DNA of 64,000 nt, from the NCBI RefSeq assembly GCF_000443995.1, contig NZ_AUMC01000009.1, positions 186,001-250,000 on the forward strand. The letters run 5' to 3'. This document shows, piece after piece, positions 1-10,267 of this stretch. The notes beneath the pieces were generated by a model, which made no database searches, had not been told where the DNA came from, and was given only the letters and a program-made list of their open reading frames with translations. Source of the stretch: Bacteriovorax sp. BAL6_X. GTDB lineage: Bacteria > Bdellovibrionota > Bacteriovoracia > Bacteriovoracales > Bacteriovoracaceae. The number at the start of each line of letters is the position of its first letter. Positions within the stretch are counted from its first letter, which is position 1. A program made the position numbers and the translations under genes.

Positions 1-1005
1 TGCAGCAAGACCTAGCATTACGAATCCCATGTGTGAAACTGAAGAGTATGCAACAAGTTTCTTAACATCTGTTTGTGCCATGGCACAGAATGCTCCGTAA
101 ATAACGTTAATTAAACCTAGCCATGCAATTGCATCTGCAAAGTAAACAGAAGCTGATGGGAAGATTGGGAATGCAATTCTTAAGAAACCATAAGTACCCA
201 TCTTAAGTAGTACACCGGCAAGGATAACTGAGATCGCTGTTGGTGCCTGAACGTGTGCGTGTGGTAGCCACGTATGGAATGGGAAAACTGGAACTTTGAT
301 CGCGAAACCAATGAAAAGTGCTACAAAGAATACTTTTGCAAATGGAAGGGCCATACCAAAGATATTTACAGTTTCGTTTACAAATTTACCGCCTGAAAGC
401 GCTAGAATATTGAATGAATCAACACCTTGACCTGTTACGAAGTATAGAGCAACCATACCAACAAGCATTAGGATTGAACCAAAGAATGTATATAAGAAGA
501 ATTTAACAGCTGCGTACTCTCTATTCTCACCACCCCAAATTCCAATTAGGAAGAACATTGGGATCAGCATTACTTCCCAGTAAACATAAAATAGGAAGAA
601 ATCCATTGATAAGAATACACCGTAAACAGTTGATTGAAGCATTAGTAGTAATGCAAAGTAACCCTTAACTTGCTTTTTAACTGTCCATGAAGAAAGGATA
701 CAGATCGCAAAAAGAAGCGAAGTTAAAAGAACCATTGGTAATGAAATACCATCAATTCCTAGGTGATAAAAAATGTTAAACTGCGAAATCCAAGAATGTT
801 TAATTGTAAACATCTCTTGCATACCTGGCACAGTATTGTCGAATTTCATGTATAGACAACCTGATAAAACAAGTGTGATCACAGTATTAATCAAAGACCA
901 TACTCTAATTGCCGTCTCTTTCGTCTTAGGTAATAAAAGTACCCCAAGAACACCGATCATAGGCATCCACAGAATCCAACTTAATAGATTAGAATGTGCG
1001 TTCAC
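1..1005 (-). CDS. nuoM: NADH-quinone oxidoreductase subunit M (3' part missing)
   Basis: Antiporter-like proton-pumping subunit of the complex I membrane arm. Translating the minus strand from a GTG at 1005 gives an open frame of 335 codons running off the left edge, so the C-terminal third of a roughly 500-residue protein is missing. The start is set by an AAGGAG Shine-Dalgarno at 1011-1016, five bases upstream of the GTG. The product has many hydrophobic helices and the NuoM stretch FFLFYVYWEVMLIPMFFLIG around residue 135-155. It lies 18 bp downstream of nuoL in the same operon. nuoN would be expected just beyond the edge (inference). Confidence 0.93.
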   Translation of the reverse strand, partial: MNAHSNLLSWILWMPMIGVLGVLLLPKTKETAIRVWSLINTVITLVLSGCLYMKFDNTVPGMQEMFTIKHSWISQFNIFYHLGIDGISLPMVLLTSLLFAICILSSWTVKKQVKGYFALLLMLQSTVYGVFLSMDFFLFYVYWEVMLIPMFFLIGIWGGENREYAAVKFFLYTFFGSILMLVGMVALYFVTGQGVDSFNILALSGGKFVNETVNIFGMALPFAKVFFVALFIGFAIKVPVFPFHTWLPHAHVQAPTAISVILAGVLLKMGTYGFLRIAFPIFPSASVYFADAIAWLGLINVIYGAFCAMAQTDVKKLVAYSSVSHMGFVMLGLAA

Positions 1006-1023
1006 TGTAACTCCTTAATTCTC

Positions 1024-3207
1024 TTATAAAGCTAAAATATAACCAAATAGTACTAAAATAATCATTGCGATGTAGAACTGGATCTTTCCGTTTTGGATCG
1101 TTCTTAAGATAACGTTAAATAAACGTACACTTGCTCCAGTACCATCTACCATCATTGTGTCGACAAATAAGTTATCGAACCACGCTGAAACTCTCATTAC
1201 AAAACGTGTAACTGTTGCCCAACCATCAACTGCGTATCTGTCATAGAATCCCATGTCAAACTTAGCTAATAAGTTGTTAAATGGAAGAAGTCCCTTCTTG
1301 ATGAAACCACCAATATAAAGATCATCCATAAAGTATTTGTTTTGTAGTGTTCTATAGTAACGGTTAAATGTATTAACCCAGAACCCAGGATTCCATTTAC
1401 CCCATAGGTACATCATCATCGCGATAAATACACCAGAGAAAGCAATCACAATCGACATACCAGCACCAATATAGTGAACCTGGTGAATGTGGTGTGCTTC
1501 TTCTTCAGAAAGTCCGTAAGTCGAATCGTACTTAGAAGTTGTAAATGTACCTTTTTCACGTACATCAATTGATCCAAGTTGTTCACGCTTATAGTTTTCG
1601 AACTGACCCTTCTTAGGCTTTTGAATTAAAGTCTGGAACCACTCATACTTACCATTTGCCTTGTCTGCAACTTTAACAAAACCTTGTCCTGTTAGAGAAC
1701 CAGAGAACCAAACACCTAGAGTAAATACAGCTAGAATGAGTAGAGGTACGTTTCTGTTCCAAGTAAGCTTTTCTTCATGACAGTGATCGTAAACTTCCTT
1801 ATCTCTAGGCTTCCCGTGGAAAGCAAGGAACATCATACGACACATGTAGAAAGCTGTTAGTAGAGCACCCATGAAACCAAGAACTGCCGGAGCAACCATT
1901 ACTGGTGAGTGAAGTGCTTCAATTAATGCATCTCCTAGGATTCTATCTTTCGAAACGAAACCAGAGAAGAACGGGATTCCTGCGATTGCAAGAGTACAAC
2001 ACCACATTGCAAACCAAGTAAATTTCATCTTATGTCTTAGACCACCCATTCTTGGCATCTCTTGTACGTGAGCATGCGTGTGGTGATCGTGAAGAGAGTG
2101 AATTACTGAACCAGCCGCTAGGAATAGACATGCCTTGAAAACAGCGTGTGTAATCAGGTGCATGAAAGCAGCATTGTATGACCCAACACCAATACCTAGA
2201 ACCATGTATCCTAGTTGAGAGATTGTTGAGAAAGCTAGTACCGCTTTGAAGTCTGTTTGAACAAGTGCAATTGTTGCAGCACCGAAGGCAGTAATCCCAC
2301 CGATATAAGCAACAAAAGTTAAAAGTCCACCAGCATCAAGTAGCGGGTAAATTCTTAGTGATAGATAAACACCAGCAGCAACCATTGTCGCAGCGTGAAT
2401 TAGTGCTGAACATGGAGTTGGACCGTTCATCGCATCTGGTAGCCAAACGTTTAAAGGGAATTGAGCTGACTTACCAATTGTTCCCATAAAGATACAGAAA
2501 CCAGCAAATGTTGCTAGAGGGATACCAAGTACCGCCTGACCAGCTAATCCACCAGCGTCGATTGCTTTATATAGGTCGACAAAACTTACTGAACCAACAA
2601 CAGTCCACAGAGCAACAATACCTAGTAGGAAGAAAACATCCCCTACTCTTGTTGTCATGAAGGCCTTAACGTTAGCAGCACCAGCAACTTCTTTTTCGTA
2701 GTAGTGACCGATTAGAGAGTATGAACAGAATCCCATAAGCTCCCAAAAGATAAATACTGAAAATAAGTTATCAGATAGTGCAAGACCAAGCATTGCAGAA
2801 GTAAAGAGTGACATATAAGTAAAGAAACGTCCGTTTCTACCGTAGTTCATGTCATCTTTCATATACCAAGTTGAGAAAACGTGGATAAGAGTAGCAACGG
2901 CCGTAACCATCATTAGTAGAACAGCAGTCATGTTATCAATATAGATACCCATATTTACTACGAACTCTTGTCCACCACCAGTTAGGTCAAACCAAGTAAA
3001 TACTTTGTGGATATGATAATCAGCAGAATACGTTCCGAAAACGAAGTCGCTAAAAATTCTCCACGCATAAATTGTCGAACCTGCGATTGCTGCACAACTG
3101 ATCGCTACAGCAGTTCTTGTAAAACGTGATGCAATAAACGCATTAATCACGAAAGCGAAGAACGGTAGTAAAACAATTGGAGCAATACTTGAAATCGTAT
3201 AATCCAT
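1024..3207 (-). CDS. nuoL: NADH-quinone oxidoreductase subunit L
   Basis: Largest antiporter-like subunit of the complex I membrane arm. At 727 aa it is longer than the usual ~610-650. The proton-antiporter core is clear around residues 240-290 (KSAQFPLNVWLPDAM, then GPTPCSALIHAATMVAAGVY). The C-terminal half carries the long amphipathic lateral-helix region and ends in a transmembrane helix. A hydrophilic stretch of about 90 residues (roughly 520-610, rich in Lys and Glu) between the late helices explains the extra length. Position between nuoK and nuoM is canonical. Confidence 0.97.
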   Translation of the reverse strand: MDYTISSIAPIVLLPFFAFVINAFIASRFTRTAVAISCAAIAGSTIYAWRIFSDFVFGTYSADYHIHKVFTWFDLTGGGQEFVVNMGIYIDNMTAVLLMMVTAVATLIHVFSTWYMKDDMNYGRNGRFFTYMSLFTSAMLGLALSDNLFSVFIFWELMGFCSYSLIGHYYEKEVAGAANVKAFMTTRVGDVFFLLGIVALWTVVGSVSFVDLYKAIDAGGLAGQAVLGIPLATFAGFCIFMGTIGKSAQFPLNVWLPDAMNGPTPCSALIHAATMVAAGVYLSLRIYPLLDAGGLLTFVAYIGGITAFGAATIALVQTDFKAVLAFSTISQLGYMVLGIGVGSYNAAFMHLITHAVFKACLFLAAGSVIHSLHDHHTHAHVQEMPRMGGLRHKMKFTWFAMWCCTLAIAGIPFFSGFVSKDRILGDALIEALHSPVMVAPAVLGFMGALLTAFYMCRMMFLAFHGKPRDKEVYDHCHEEKLTWNRNVPLLILAVFTLGVWFSGSLTGQGFVKVADKANGKYEWFQTLIQKPKKGQFENYKREQLGSIDVREKGTFTTSKYDSTYGLSEEEAHHIHQVHYIGAGMSIVIAFSGVFIAMMMYLWGKWNPGFWVNTFNRYYRTLQNKYFMDDLYIGGFIKKGLLPFNNLLAKFDMGFYDRYAVDGWATVTRFVMRVSAWFDNLFVDTMMVDGTGASVRLFNVILRTIQNGKIQFYIAMIILVLFGYILAL

Positions 3208-3228
3208 TTTTTTCCCTTATATCTCTAA

Positions 3229-3534
3229 TTAACTTTTTAGTTCAGTTGCATCATCAATATGAATCGAATCTTTAACCTGGAAGAAACGAATCACGATTGC
3301 TAAACCAACGGCCGCTTCAGCAGCAGCAACAATAATAATGAATAGTGACATGATATTTCCGTCAATATTCTGGTTTGCATATCTTGTGTAAGCAGCGAAG
3401 TTCAGTGCAGCTGCGTTTAAAATCAATTCAACACCAAGTAAGATAGCGATAATATTCTTTCTTGCTACCATTACTGCAACACCTGCAAGGAATAAGAAGA
3501 AAGAAATTAGTAAGTAAGAAGATAAAGTCATCAT
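3229..3534 (-). CDS. nuoK: NADH-quinone oxidoreductase subunit K
   Basis: Small three-helix proton-channel subunit of complex I, 101 aa, the usual length. Two conserved membrane glutamates are visible, in GVELILNAAALNF (about residue 35) and AAAEAAVGLAIVI (about residue 72), which are the family's proton-path carboxylates. It overlaps the end of nuoJ by 4 nt, which implies translational coupling. The frame begins with two consecutive Met codons, so the start is uncertain by one residue. Confidence 0.97.
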   Translation of the reverse strand: MMTLSSYLLISFFLFLAGVAVMVARKNIIAILLGVELILNAAALNFAAYTRYANQNIDGNIMSLFIIIVAAAEAAVGLAIVIRFFQVKDSIHIDDATELKS

Positions 3535-4064
3535 TTTTTTAATCTCCTTGGTCTAGAAATTACTGCTGCACCAACAAGAGCTCCAAGTAGCAAGATTGAA
3601 GAAATTTCAAAAGCTAGAACATGGTCTGTAATAAGCTTAGTTCCGATCTCTTCAACTGTTGATTGCATATCTTCCATTTGCACATGTTTTTGAATCTTCA
3701 GAACAGGTGCTAGGATTTTCATTAATACAAAACTAATTACAAGCATCATGACTGCTGCAATAGAGTACGTCTTAGCTGTTCCCATTGCTGCTACTTTTTT
3801 TATCCCTAGCTTATTATAAGCTTGTTCAATTCCACCAGTTAACATGATGGCAAATAGCATGAGAATTACAACACCACCCGCATATACAACTAACTGAGTG
3901 GCCGCCAAGAAGTCAGCACCTAAAGTTGCATAAAGACCAGCTACTCCAAAAAGAGTAAGAAGAAGGTAGATACATGCATGCATTAAATTTTTTGAAACGG
4001 CGACAAGGAATGCTCCTATAACTGTAGCCGCTGCTGAAATTAAAAACATTGTGTTAATAAACAT
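3531..4064 (-). CDS. nuoJ: NADH-quinone oxidoreductase subunit J
   Basis: Membrane-arm subunit of complex I, 177 aa with five predicted hydrophobic segments. The family's third-helix region is visible as GADFLAATQLVVYAGGVVIL (about residues 49-68), containing the pi-bulge helix involved in coupling. It sits between nuoH and nuoK as in standard nuo operons and overlaps nuoK by 4 nt. A soluble linker (about residues 115-140) precedes the last helix. Confidence 0.95.
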   Translation of the reverse strand: MFINTMFLISAAATVIGAFLVAVSKNLMHACIYLLLTLFGVAGLYATLGADFLAATQLVVYAGGVVILMLFAIMLTGGIEQAYNKLGIKKVAAMGTAKTYSIAAVMMLVISFVLMKILAPVLKIQKHVQMEDMQSTVEEIGTKLITDHVLAFEISSILLLGALVGAAVISRPRRLKK

Positions 4065-4082
4065 TTCAAATATCCTTAAATA

Positions 4083-5291
4083 TTAGTGTCCGCCCGCACC
4101 AGCAGATGCAGATGCGATTACTTTTCCAAGAATTGCCCACATAGATTTACCATTAAATAGGTAAAGCCATACAGCACAACCAATCATATTAAATAGTGCA
4201 ATTGGAGTTAGATATTTCCAACAAAGTACCATAAGAGAATCAACTCTCATTCTTGGTAGTGTCCATCTAATCCAAATAACAACGTAATAAAGAGCAAGTG
4301 TCTTAGTTACGAAAGCACCTAGTTGTAAAAAGTTTCCAACTTGCTTACCAATCATCGGGTGAGCTGAAGGAATTAATTTATTTACGAATTCACCTGTACC
4401 AAGACCAAAAGGAACTTGATATCCACCTAAGAATAAAGCAGCACAAACACCACAAACAACGAAAACTTCGATGTATTCTGCAAGTGCAAAAAATGCAAAC
4501 TTCATACCTGTAAATTCAGTATGGTAACCAGAAACTAGTTCCGACTCTGCTTCAGGAAGATCAAAAGGAGCTCTGTTTGTTTCTGCAAGTGCACCAATAA
4601 AAAGTACGAAGAACCCAATGAAAGTAAATGGGTTATGAAGAACAAACCACTGGTGAGGTAAACCACCCTGAGCTTCTGTAATTGTTTTAAATGATAATGA
4701 ACCAGTCATGATTACAATTGCAAGAATTGAAAGTGTTACTGGAACTTCGTAAGAGATAATTTGAGAAGCACCCCTCATACCACCAAGCATTGACCACTTT
4801 GAGTTAGATGCATAACCACCAAGAAAGATACCAACACCAACTAGTGAAGAAACACCTAATAAGTAGAAAACACCAACATTAAGGTGAGTTAGAGTAAATC
4901 CGCTTGAGAATGGCACAACAGCAAGTGACATGAATACACCAACTAAAGCCAGTAGTGGTGCAATGTTAAATAGGAACTTGTCCGCATCACGTGGAACAAC
5001 ATCCTCTTTTAGAATCATCTTCACACCATCAGCTAAAAACTGAAGAATACCAAAAGGACCAACACGGTTAGGACCTTGCCTCATTTGAAGGTCGGCAGAA
5101 ATCTTTCTTTCTGCATAAGTACCAAGACCACCAATAGTTGCAAGAGCACCCACGATGATTAATGAGAAAACTAAGAAAAGTAAAAAAGTTACGATTCCAG
5201 TTGCATCAGTTCCTAAAAGTTTTGATAGTGCATCCACGGCCATAGAAAAGCCTGGTGCTTGTGATAAATACGATACAATCGTTGAATTCAT
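4083..5291 (-). CDS. nuoH: NADH-quinone oxidoreductase subunit H
   Basis: Complex I membrane subunit that forms the quinone chamber with NuoB/D. 402 aa against ~325-350 for most homologues, with an extended N-terminus and C-terminus. Family signatures are present: YAERKISADLQMRQGPNRVG (about residues 59-78) and the acidic loop AETNRAPFDLPEAESELVSG (about 236-255). Its stop overlaps nothing, but its start shares one base with the nuoA stop, so nuoA and nuoH are directly coupled. In most bacteria nuoB-G lie between these two genes; here they do not. Confidence 0.97.
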   Translation of the reverse strand: MNSTIVSYLSQAPGFSMAVDALSKLLGTDATGIVTFLLFLVFSLIIVGALATIGGLGTYAERKISADLQMRQGPNRVGPFGILQFLADGVKMILKEDVVPRDADKFLFNIAPLLALVGVFMSLAVVPFSSGFTLTHLNVGVFYLLGVSSLVGVGIFLGGYASNSKWSMLGGMRGASQIISYEVPVTLSILAIVIMTGSLSFKTITEAQGGLPHQWFVLHNPFTFIGFFVLFIGALAETNRAPFDLPEAESELVSGYHTEFTGMKFAFFALAEYIEVFVVCGVCAALFLGGYQVPFGLGTGEFVNKLIPSAHPMIGKQVGNFLQLGAFVTKTLALYYVVIWIRWTLPRMRVDSLMVLCWKYLTPIALFNMIGCAVWLYLFNGKSMWAILGKVIASASAGAGGH

Positions 5292-5707
5292 TATTTATCC
5301 TTTCCATTAATATTTGCTTGGAAAGATTTAACCCAATCAAGGTCACCTTTTTTCCAGCAATAAACTAAACCTAAACTTAAAATAACAATGAATAGAAGAA
5401 GTGATCCAAGAACTGCACCACCCTGTCCGATGTCGACAAAGTTTTTATAAACTGTTGCAACAGGGAACATTAAAGCACCTTCAACATCAAAGATTAAAAA
5501 TACTAGAGCAATAACATAGAAACGAACGTTAAAGTTAGACCAAGCACTACCAGTTGGTTCCTCACCACATTCATATGGCGTAAGTTTCAATTCTGTTGGA
5601 TTATTTGGCCTTACAAGACGACCGACAAGTAATGTTCCAAAGAAAGCGACAACTGCTACAGCGGCTAAAATTAACACCGGCATATAGACGTCAAAGTTTT
5701 GCGACAT
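5291..5707 (-). CDS. nuoA: NADH-quinone oxidoreductase subunit A
   Basis: First gene of the membrane-arm operon; 138 aa with three transmembrane helices. The characteristic loop between helix 1 and 2 is seen as LTPYECGEEPTGSAW (about residues 42-56), followed by NVRFYVIALVFLIFDVEGAL, the strongly conserved NuoA second helix. The Cys in YECG is the residue whose loop moves in the active/deactive transition in other complexes (family knowledge). It is divergently oriented to mfd across a 113-bp gap, which should hold the operon promoter. Confidence 0.97.
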   Translation of the reverse strand: MSQNFDVYMPVLILAAVAVVAFFGTLLVGRLVRPNNPTELKLTPYECGEEPTGSAWSNFNVRFYVIALVFLIFDVEGALMFPVATVYKNFVDIGQGGAVLGSLLLFIVILSLGLVYCWKKGDLDWVKSFQANINGKDK

Positions 5708-5820
5708 CGATTTATCTCCATGTATAAGTAAAGTAAGTTCCCAAATATTACACGATTACTAGCACTTTGGAAATAAATTGGCCCCTCTTTTTTTGAGTAA
5801 TATCTTCTATTTAGTAACGC

Positions 5821-8800
5821 ATGGGCCAATGCATAAATTCTTTGTTCTCACAATATTTTATGTTAAAAAACGACATGGATTTATTTTCACCACTACGCAC
5901 AAAACTAGATACTTGGTTAGACACTAGGCAACACGACCTTACCATCGACGGTATTAATAGGGAGCACTGGGCATTTGCTAAGTACTTATTACAAGAAAAA
6001 AATGGTAAATTTAATCCATCGAATTTATTTATTTTTGAAAATTATGATGACGCAGAACAGTTCTATGAGCTTGTAAAAACCAGCTTTTCTAAAACAAAAC
6101 TTGTTTTCTACCCAGGACTAGATGCGTCACCTTATTCGGGAATGTTTGCCTCAGAAAGTGCACAACTTGCCCGACACTCAGCATTGGAAAAAATTATACG
6201 TGCTGAAAATAAAGAATTAATAGTTATCACTTCAATAGAATCTCTTGGCTTAAAAGTTCCACCGGCCAATTTTTTTAATGAAACTAAAATTGAAATTACT
6301 GAATCAGATATCATTTCTCCTGATGAGCTAGCTGGAAAATTAGTTAAACTTGGATACAGCTCTTCTTTTACAGTGGAAGAACAAGGAACATTTTCTAAGA
6401 AGGGTGAAATTTTTGACATCTATCCTGTTGGTCATCATCCAATACGTATTCATTATTTTGATGAAATGATTGAAGAGATTTATGAAATTGATAAAGAAAC
6501 CCTAAAGACTATTAAGGATAAGAAACTTGAGTCAATTATCATTGCACCTGGGCCTACTATTTTTTGCGAGTCACAATACTCTAATAATTTACGAAATAAT
6601 ATCCCACGCCCTAGGGCCAATCAAAGAGACTTATTAGAAAAACGTAATGATATTTTTAGCAAGCTTTCAAGTGGAATGCTTTTTGAAAATCATCCAATCT
6701 ATACGCCTTTATTTTTTAATGAAAATGAAACTGCAACACTTCTCGACTACATTAACGAAAATTGGATTGTCTCAATCTTTGATCGTGACAATGTTGAAGA
6801 CTATTTTTCAAATTACATCGATGATCTCGCTAGAGATTTTGAAGACTGTGAAGAATTACTTCCAGACCCTAAATATTTTTATGACTTATCAACAATTGAT
6901 CGTTTAAAAGATATTGCTTGTTTAAACCTCAATCATTTAAATATTACTGTTAACCTCGATAATGACAGCAATATCGTCGACCTTGGGTTTCGGCCATTCA
7001 AGTCTTATATATCTTATCACGAAATTAACTACTTAGTTAAAAAGGATTTTTTAACAGGACTCTTTAAGCATATTAAAAGTGAGTTCAAATACTCCGGGAA
7101 AATTATTTTTACAATTCAAAATGAGAATTCTCGAAAAGAAATTGAACATTTAATTGAAACATTTGAAGTAGAACCTGAAATCAAGAAACGTATCGAGTTT
7201 GTTCCTTTCAAATTGAGTGAAGGCTTCTTCTACCCTAGTGATAAATTACTCACGATTTCAGATAGTGATTTATTTTCTATAAGAAGAGACAAGGCCAAGG
7301 TTTCAAAGATTCACGACTACGATTTATTTGCAGAGCAACTGGCTTCACTTAAAGAAGGTGACTACGTTATTCACTCTAAACACGGTATTGGAAAATATCT
7401 AGGACTAGAGGCAATGGATATTGGTGGGTCTAAAACAGACTACCTAGTTCTTCTTTATAAAGGTAATGATAAAGTATTCGTACCAATTTATAAGATGAAT
7501 CTTATTCAAAAGCATGCCGGCGGAGAATTGAATGTTAATGTCGATAGCTTAAGAACAAATAAATTCTCAGCACTAACTTCAAGAGCTCGCGAATCGATTA
7601 AGAAGCTAGCATTTGACCTCCTAAAGCTTCAGGCCGAAAGAGCGTCTGCTAAAGCTTTTCAATTCTCTCCTCCAGATCATGACTTTAAAGAGTTTGAACT
7701 TTCATTCCCGTTTAATGAAACTCCAGACCAAAAGAACGCTATTGATTCAGTTATTGATAAAATGCAAGCAAGTACAGCTATGGATTTTCTTGTTTGTGGA
7801 GATGTTGGTTTTGGAAAAACAGAAGTTGCCATGCGTGCAGCATTTAAAGCTGTTCTAGATGGAAAGCAAGTTGCCGTTTTAGTTCCGACAACAGTTCTTG
7901 CCCTTCAACATTATAATTCTTTTATTAAGCGCTTTGAAAAATTCCCAGTTCGTATCGACTATCTTTCACGTTTTAAAACTGGAAAAGATGAAAAAGAAAC
8001 AAAAGAAAAATTAGAAAAAGGTGAAATTGATATTATCGTTGGTACACATAAATTACTTGGTAAAACTATTCGCTATAAGGACCTAGGTCTTGTTATTGTT
8101 GATGAGGAACAACGCTTTGGTGTTGGCCATAAAAACCAACTTAAACTTCTAAAATCTTCAGTTGATTTCTTGACTTTAACGGCAACACCAATTCCTAGAA
8201 CACTACAACTATCTTTCTTAGGACTTAAGGATCTTGCTCTTATTAAGACGGCTCCTCCTAGAAGACAGTCGATTAAGACTTATGTGATTAAAGAAGATGA
8301 TCACACAATTCAAGCGGCTATCAACCGTGAACTTAAACGTGGTGGCCAAGTTTTTATTGTCCATAATCGAGTTCAAGATATAGAAAATTACACTGCCTAT
8401 ATTAGAGAGCTTGTTCCAGAAGCAAAGATAGTTTTTGCTCACGGACAAATGGCAGAAAAAGAACTTGAGTCTCGTATCTCCGCTTTCTACAACGGTGCTT
8501 ACCAGATTCTAATTTCGACTACTATTATTGAATCAGGAATTGATATTCCAAATGCCAACACGATGATTGTTGATCGTGCTGACCGTTATGGGCTAGCACA
8601 ACTTCACCAGCTTCGTGGCCGAATTGGACGTTCAGATAAGAAAGCTTATTGTTACTTTGTCGTTCCAAATAATCGCAATATTACAGAAATTGCGGCCAAA
8701 CGTCTCAAGGCCCTCCAAACTTACGCGGATATGGGAAGCGGTTTTCAAATTGCCAATTGTGACCTGGAAATTCGTGGAGCCGGCGATATTCTTGGGGCCC

Positions 8801-9354
8801 ATCAATCTGGGCATATCGAGGCCATTGGTCTAGAGCTTTATATGGAACTTCTAACTGAGGCCATTCAGGAGCTTCGTGGTGAGAAGAAAGTCATCACAAA
8901 AGATATTGAAATCAACACACCATTTGCGGCCTTCATTCCTGCCCACTTTATTAGTGAATCAAGTGAGCGTTTAAAATATTACAAGCAATTATCAAATTCA
9001 AAATCAATTGATGAAATCACTGCTTTAAAAGAGACAATCTTTGATATCTACGGCCCAGGCCCTGAAGAATTTAATCAACTGATTGCCATTCTTGAAGCTC
9101 GTTCCTACCTGATGCCTTGTGGTGTAAAGTCGGCGCAGTTAATTGATAACACGCTTATTTTTCAATTTGATCAAAATGTCGTTGAGGCAAATGAACAGCT
9201 ACGTAATAATATTTTGAATAATTTCTTAGGAATGCCACGAAAATATCGTTTCACTCCAGATTTCAAACTGATATTCACTAATAAAACCACAATATCTCCG
9301 AGTGGTTTAGTCGAGTTTTGTCAGGAAATTGCGGAAAAAATAGTTCCATCTTAG
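5821..9354 (+). CDS. mfd: Transcription-repair coupling factor Mfd
   Basis: Superfamily 2 DNA translocase that removes RNA polymerase stalled at lesions and recruits UvrA. 1177 aa, the usual size. Order seen: UvrB-like N-terminal modules (residues 1-~450); RNA-polymerase-interacting domain with EGDYVIHSKHGIGKYLGL near 515; helicase motif I GDVGFGKTE near 660; motif II as DEEQRFGVGHK near 760; motif III as LTATPIPRT; motif VI HQLRGRIGRSDKKAYCYF near 935; and a C-terminal autoinhibitory domain. No clear Shine-Dalgarno precedes the first ATG; an alternative ATG at 5875 (MDLFSPL) is equally plausible. uvrA lies 2.7 kb downstream on the same strand. Confidence 0.96.
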   Translation: MGQCINSLFSQYFMLKNDMDLFSPLRTKLDTWLDTRQHDLTIDGINREHWAFAKYLLQEKNGKFNPSNLFIFENYDDAEQFYELVKTSFSKTKLVFYPGLDASPYSGMFASESAQLARHSALEKIIRAENKELIVITSIESLGLKVPPANFFNETKIEITESDIISPDELAGKLVKLGYSSSFTVEEQGTFSKKGEIFDIYPVGHHPIRIHYFDEMIEEIYEIDKETLKTIKDKKLESIIIAPGPTIFCESQYSNNLRNNIPRPRANQRDLLEKRNDIFSKLSSGMLFENHPIYTPLFFNENETATLLDYINENWIVSIFDRDNVEDYFSNYIDDLARDFEDCEELLPDPKYFYDLSTIDRLKDIACLNLNHLNITVNLDNDSNIVDLGFRPFKSYISYHEINYLVKKDFLTGLFKHIKSEFKYSGKIIFTIQNENSRKEIEHLIETFEVEPEIKKRIEFVPFKLSEGFFYPSDKLLTISDSDLFSIRRDKAKVSKIHDYDLFAEQLASLKEGDYVIHSKHGIGKYLGLEAMDIGGSKTDYLVLLYKGNDKVFVPIYKMNLIQKHAGGELNVNVDSLRTNKFSALTSRARESIKKLAFDLLKLQAERASAKAFQFSPPDHDFKEFELSFPFNETPDQKNAIDSVIDKMQASTAMDFLVCGDVGFGKTEVAMRAAFKAVLDGKQVAVLVPTTVLALQHYNSFIKRFEKFPVRIDYLSRFKTGKDEKETKEKLEKGEIDIIVGTHKLLGKTIRYKDLGLVIVDEEQRFGVGHKNQLKLLKSSVDFLTLTATPIPRTLQLSFLGLKDLALIKTAPPRRQSIKTYVIKEDDHTIQAAINRELKRGGQVFIVHNRVQDIENYTAYIRELVPEAKIVFAHGQMAEKELESRISAFYNGAYQILISTTIIESGIDIPNANTMIVDRADRYGLAQLHQLRGRIGRSDKKAYCYFVVPNNRNITEIAAKRLKALQTYADMGSGFQIANCDLEIRGAGDILGAHQSGHIEAIGLELYMELLTEAIQELRGEKKVITKDIEINTPFAAFIPAHFISESSERLKYYKQLSNSKSIDEITALKETIFDIYGPGPEEFNQLIAILEARSYLMPCGVKSAQLIDNTLIFQFDQNVVEANEQLRNNILNNFLGMPRKYRFTPDFKLIFTNKTTISPSGLVEFCQEIAEKIVPS

Positions 9355-9439
9355 TGAAATTTATAAGTTTTTAAGAATTTTTGGTACAATTAGATATAGT
9401 TTAAGAATTTGAATTCGATAATTTGAAAAGGATATCTAT

Positions 9440-10246
9440 ATGTACGGTAAAATCATTTTAGTTTTACTACTTGCACTAGGGCTTGAGGCTGCACCAAAGA
9501 AAATCGTAGCTGAAGTAAATGGTCAAAAAATCACGAAAGAAGAGTTAGATCAAGCATACCTACTAAATAAGTATGTTGTTACTAATGATCCTGTAACGAT
9601 GAAAAGAGTTCTTACAGACCTAATCAACAAAAAGCTAGGTGTTGAAAAAGCTAAGAAGGCAAAGCTTGATAAGGACCCTATCGTTGTTAGAAAATTAGAG
9701 GAAGTAATCTTTAACGCACAAGTTTCAAAAGACCTAGAGGGTGAATTCCAAAAAATTAAAGTTACAGATGCTGATGTAAAGAAATTCTATAGTGAATTTC
9801 CAGAGTATCGTACAGCACATATCTTACTAAGAGTAAGAGTTGCTCCATCTGAAAATGAAATTAATGCTGCTCAAAAGAAGATTTTCGAAATCCATGAAAA
9901 AGTATCACAAGAGCCTGCAAAATTCGCTGAATTTGCTAATAAGTATTCACAATCACCTAATGCTCATACTGGGGGTGACGTAGGATATCAACCAGCTTTC
10001 TTTATGGCACCAGAGTATTTTGCGGCCATTAAGGGAAAGAAAGATGGCTTTATTACACGTCCAGTTCGCACTCAACTTGGTTATCACGTAATTAAAGTTC
10101 TTGGAGTCAAAAAGTACGAAGAAATCAATATGGGCGCTTATAAAAAGTTTGTTTATGACAGGAAGCGCGATAGAATTATTGAAGATTATTTCGCTGGCTT
10201 ACGTAAAAAAGCCAATATTAAAATTTTAGACAAAAATCTAAAATAA
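9440..10246 (+). CDS. Exported parvulin-type peptidyl-prolyl isomerase
   Basis: Periplasmic folding factor, 268 aa. A short hydrophobic N-terminal signal (about residues 4-18) precedes a SurA_N-like helical part and a parvulin (rotamase) domain around residues 125-225, with the hallmark TAHILLRVRV, then GGDVGYQPAFFMAPEYFAA, then TQLGYHVIKVLG. The start is supported by AAAGGA seven bases upstream. A second SurA-like protein follows immediately, so this pair probably serves outer-membrane protein biogenesis (inference). PpiC/PrsA/SurA family; the exact orthologue is not resolved. Confidence 0.88.
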   Translation: MYGKIILVLLLALGLEAAPKKIVAEVNGQKITKEELDQAYLLNKYVVTNDPVTMKRVLTDLINKKLGVEKAKKAKLDKDPIVVRKLEEVIFNAQVSKDLEGEFQKIKVTDADVKKFYSEFPEYRTAHILLRVRVAPSENEINAAQKKIFEIHEKVSQEPAKFAEFANKYSQSPNAHTGGDVGYQPAFFMAPEYFAAIKGKKDGFITRPVRTQLGYHVIKVLGVKKYEEINMGAYKKFVYDRKRDRIIEDYFAGLRKKANIKILDKNLK

Positions 10247-10267
10247 ATAAGATTAAATAATTTGCAC

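Noticed and set aside
773-1018. 81-codon plus-strand frame over the start of nuoM
   Set aside because: It is antisense to nuoM, whose GTG start and ribosome site are clear.
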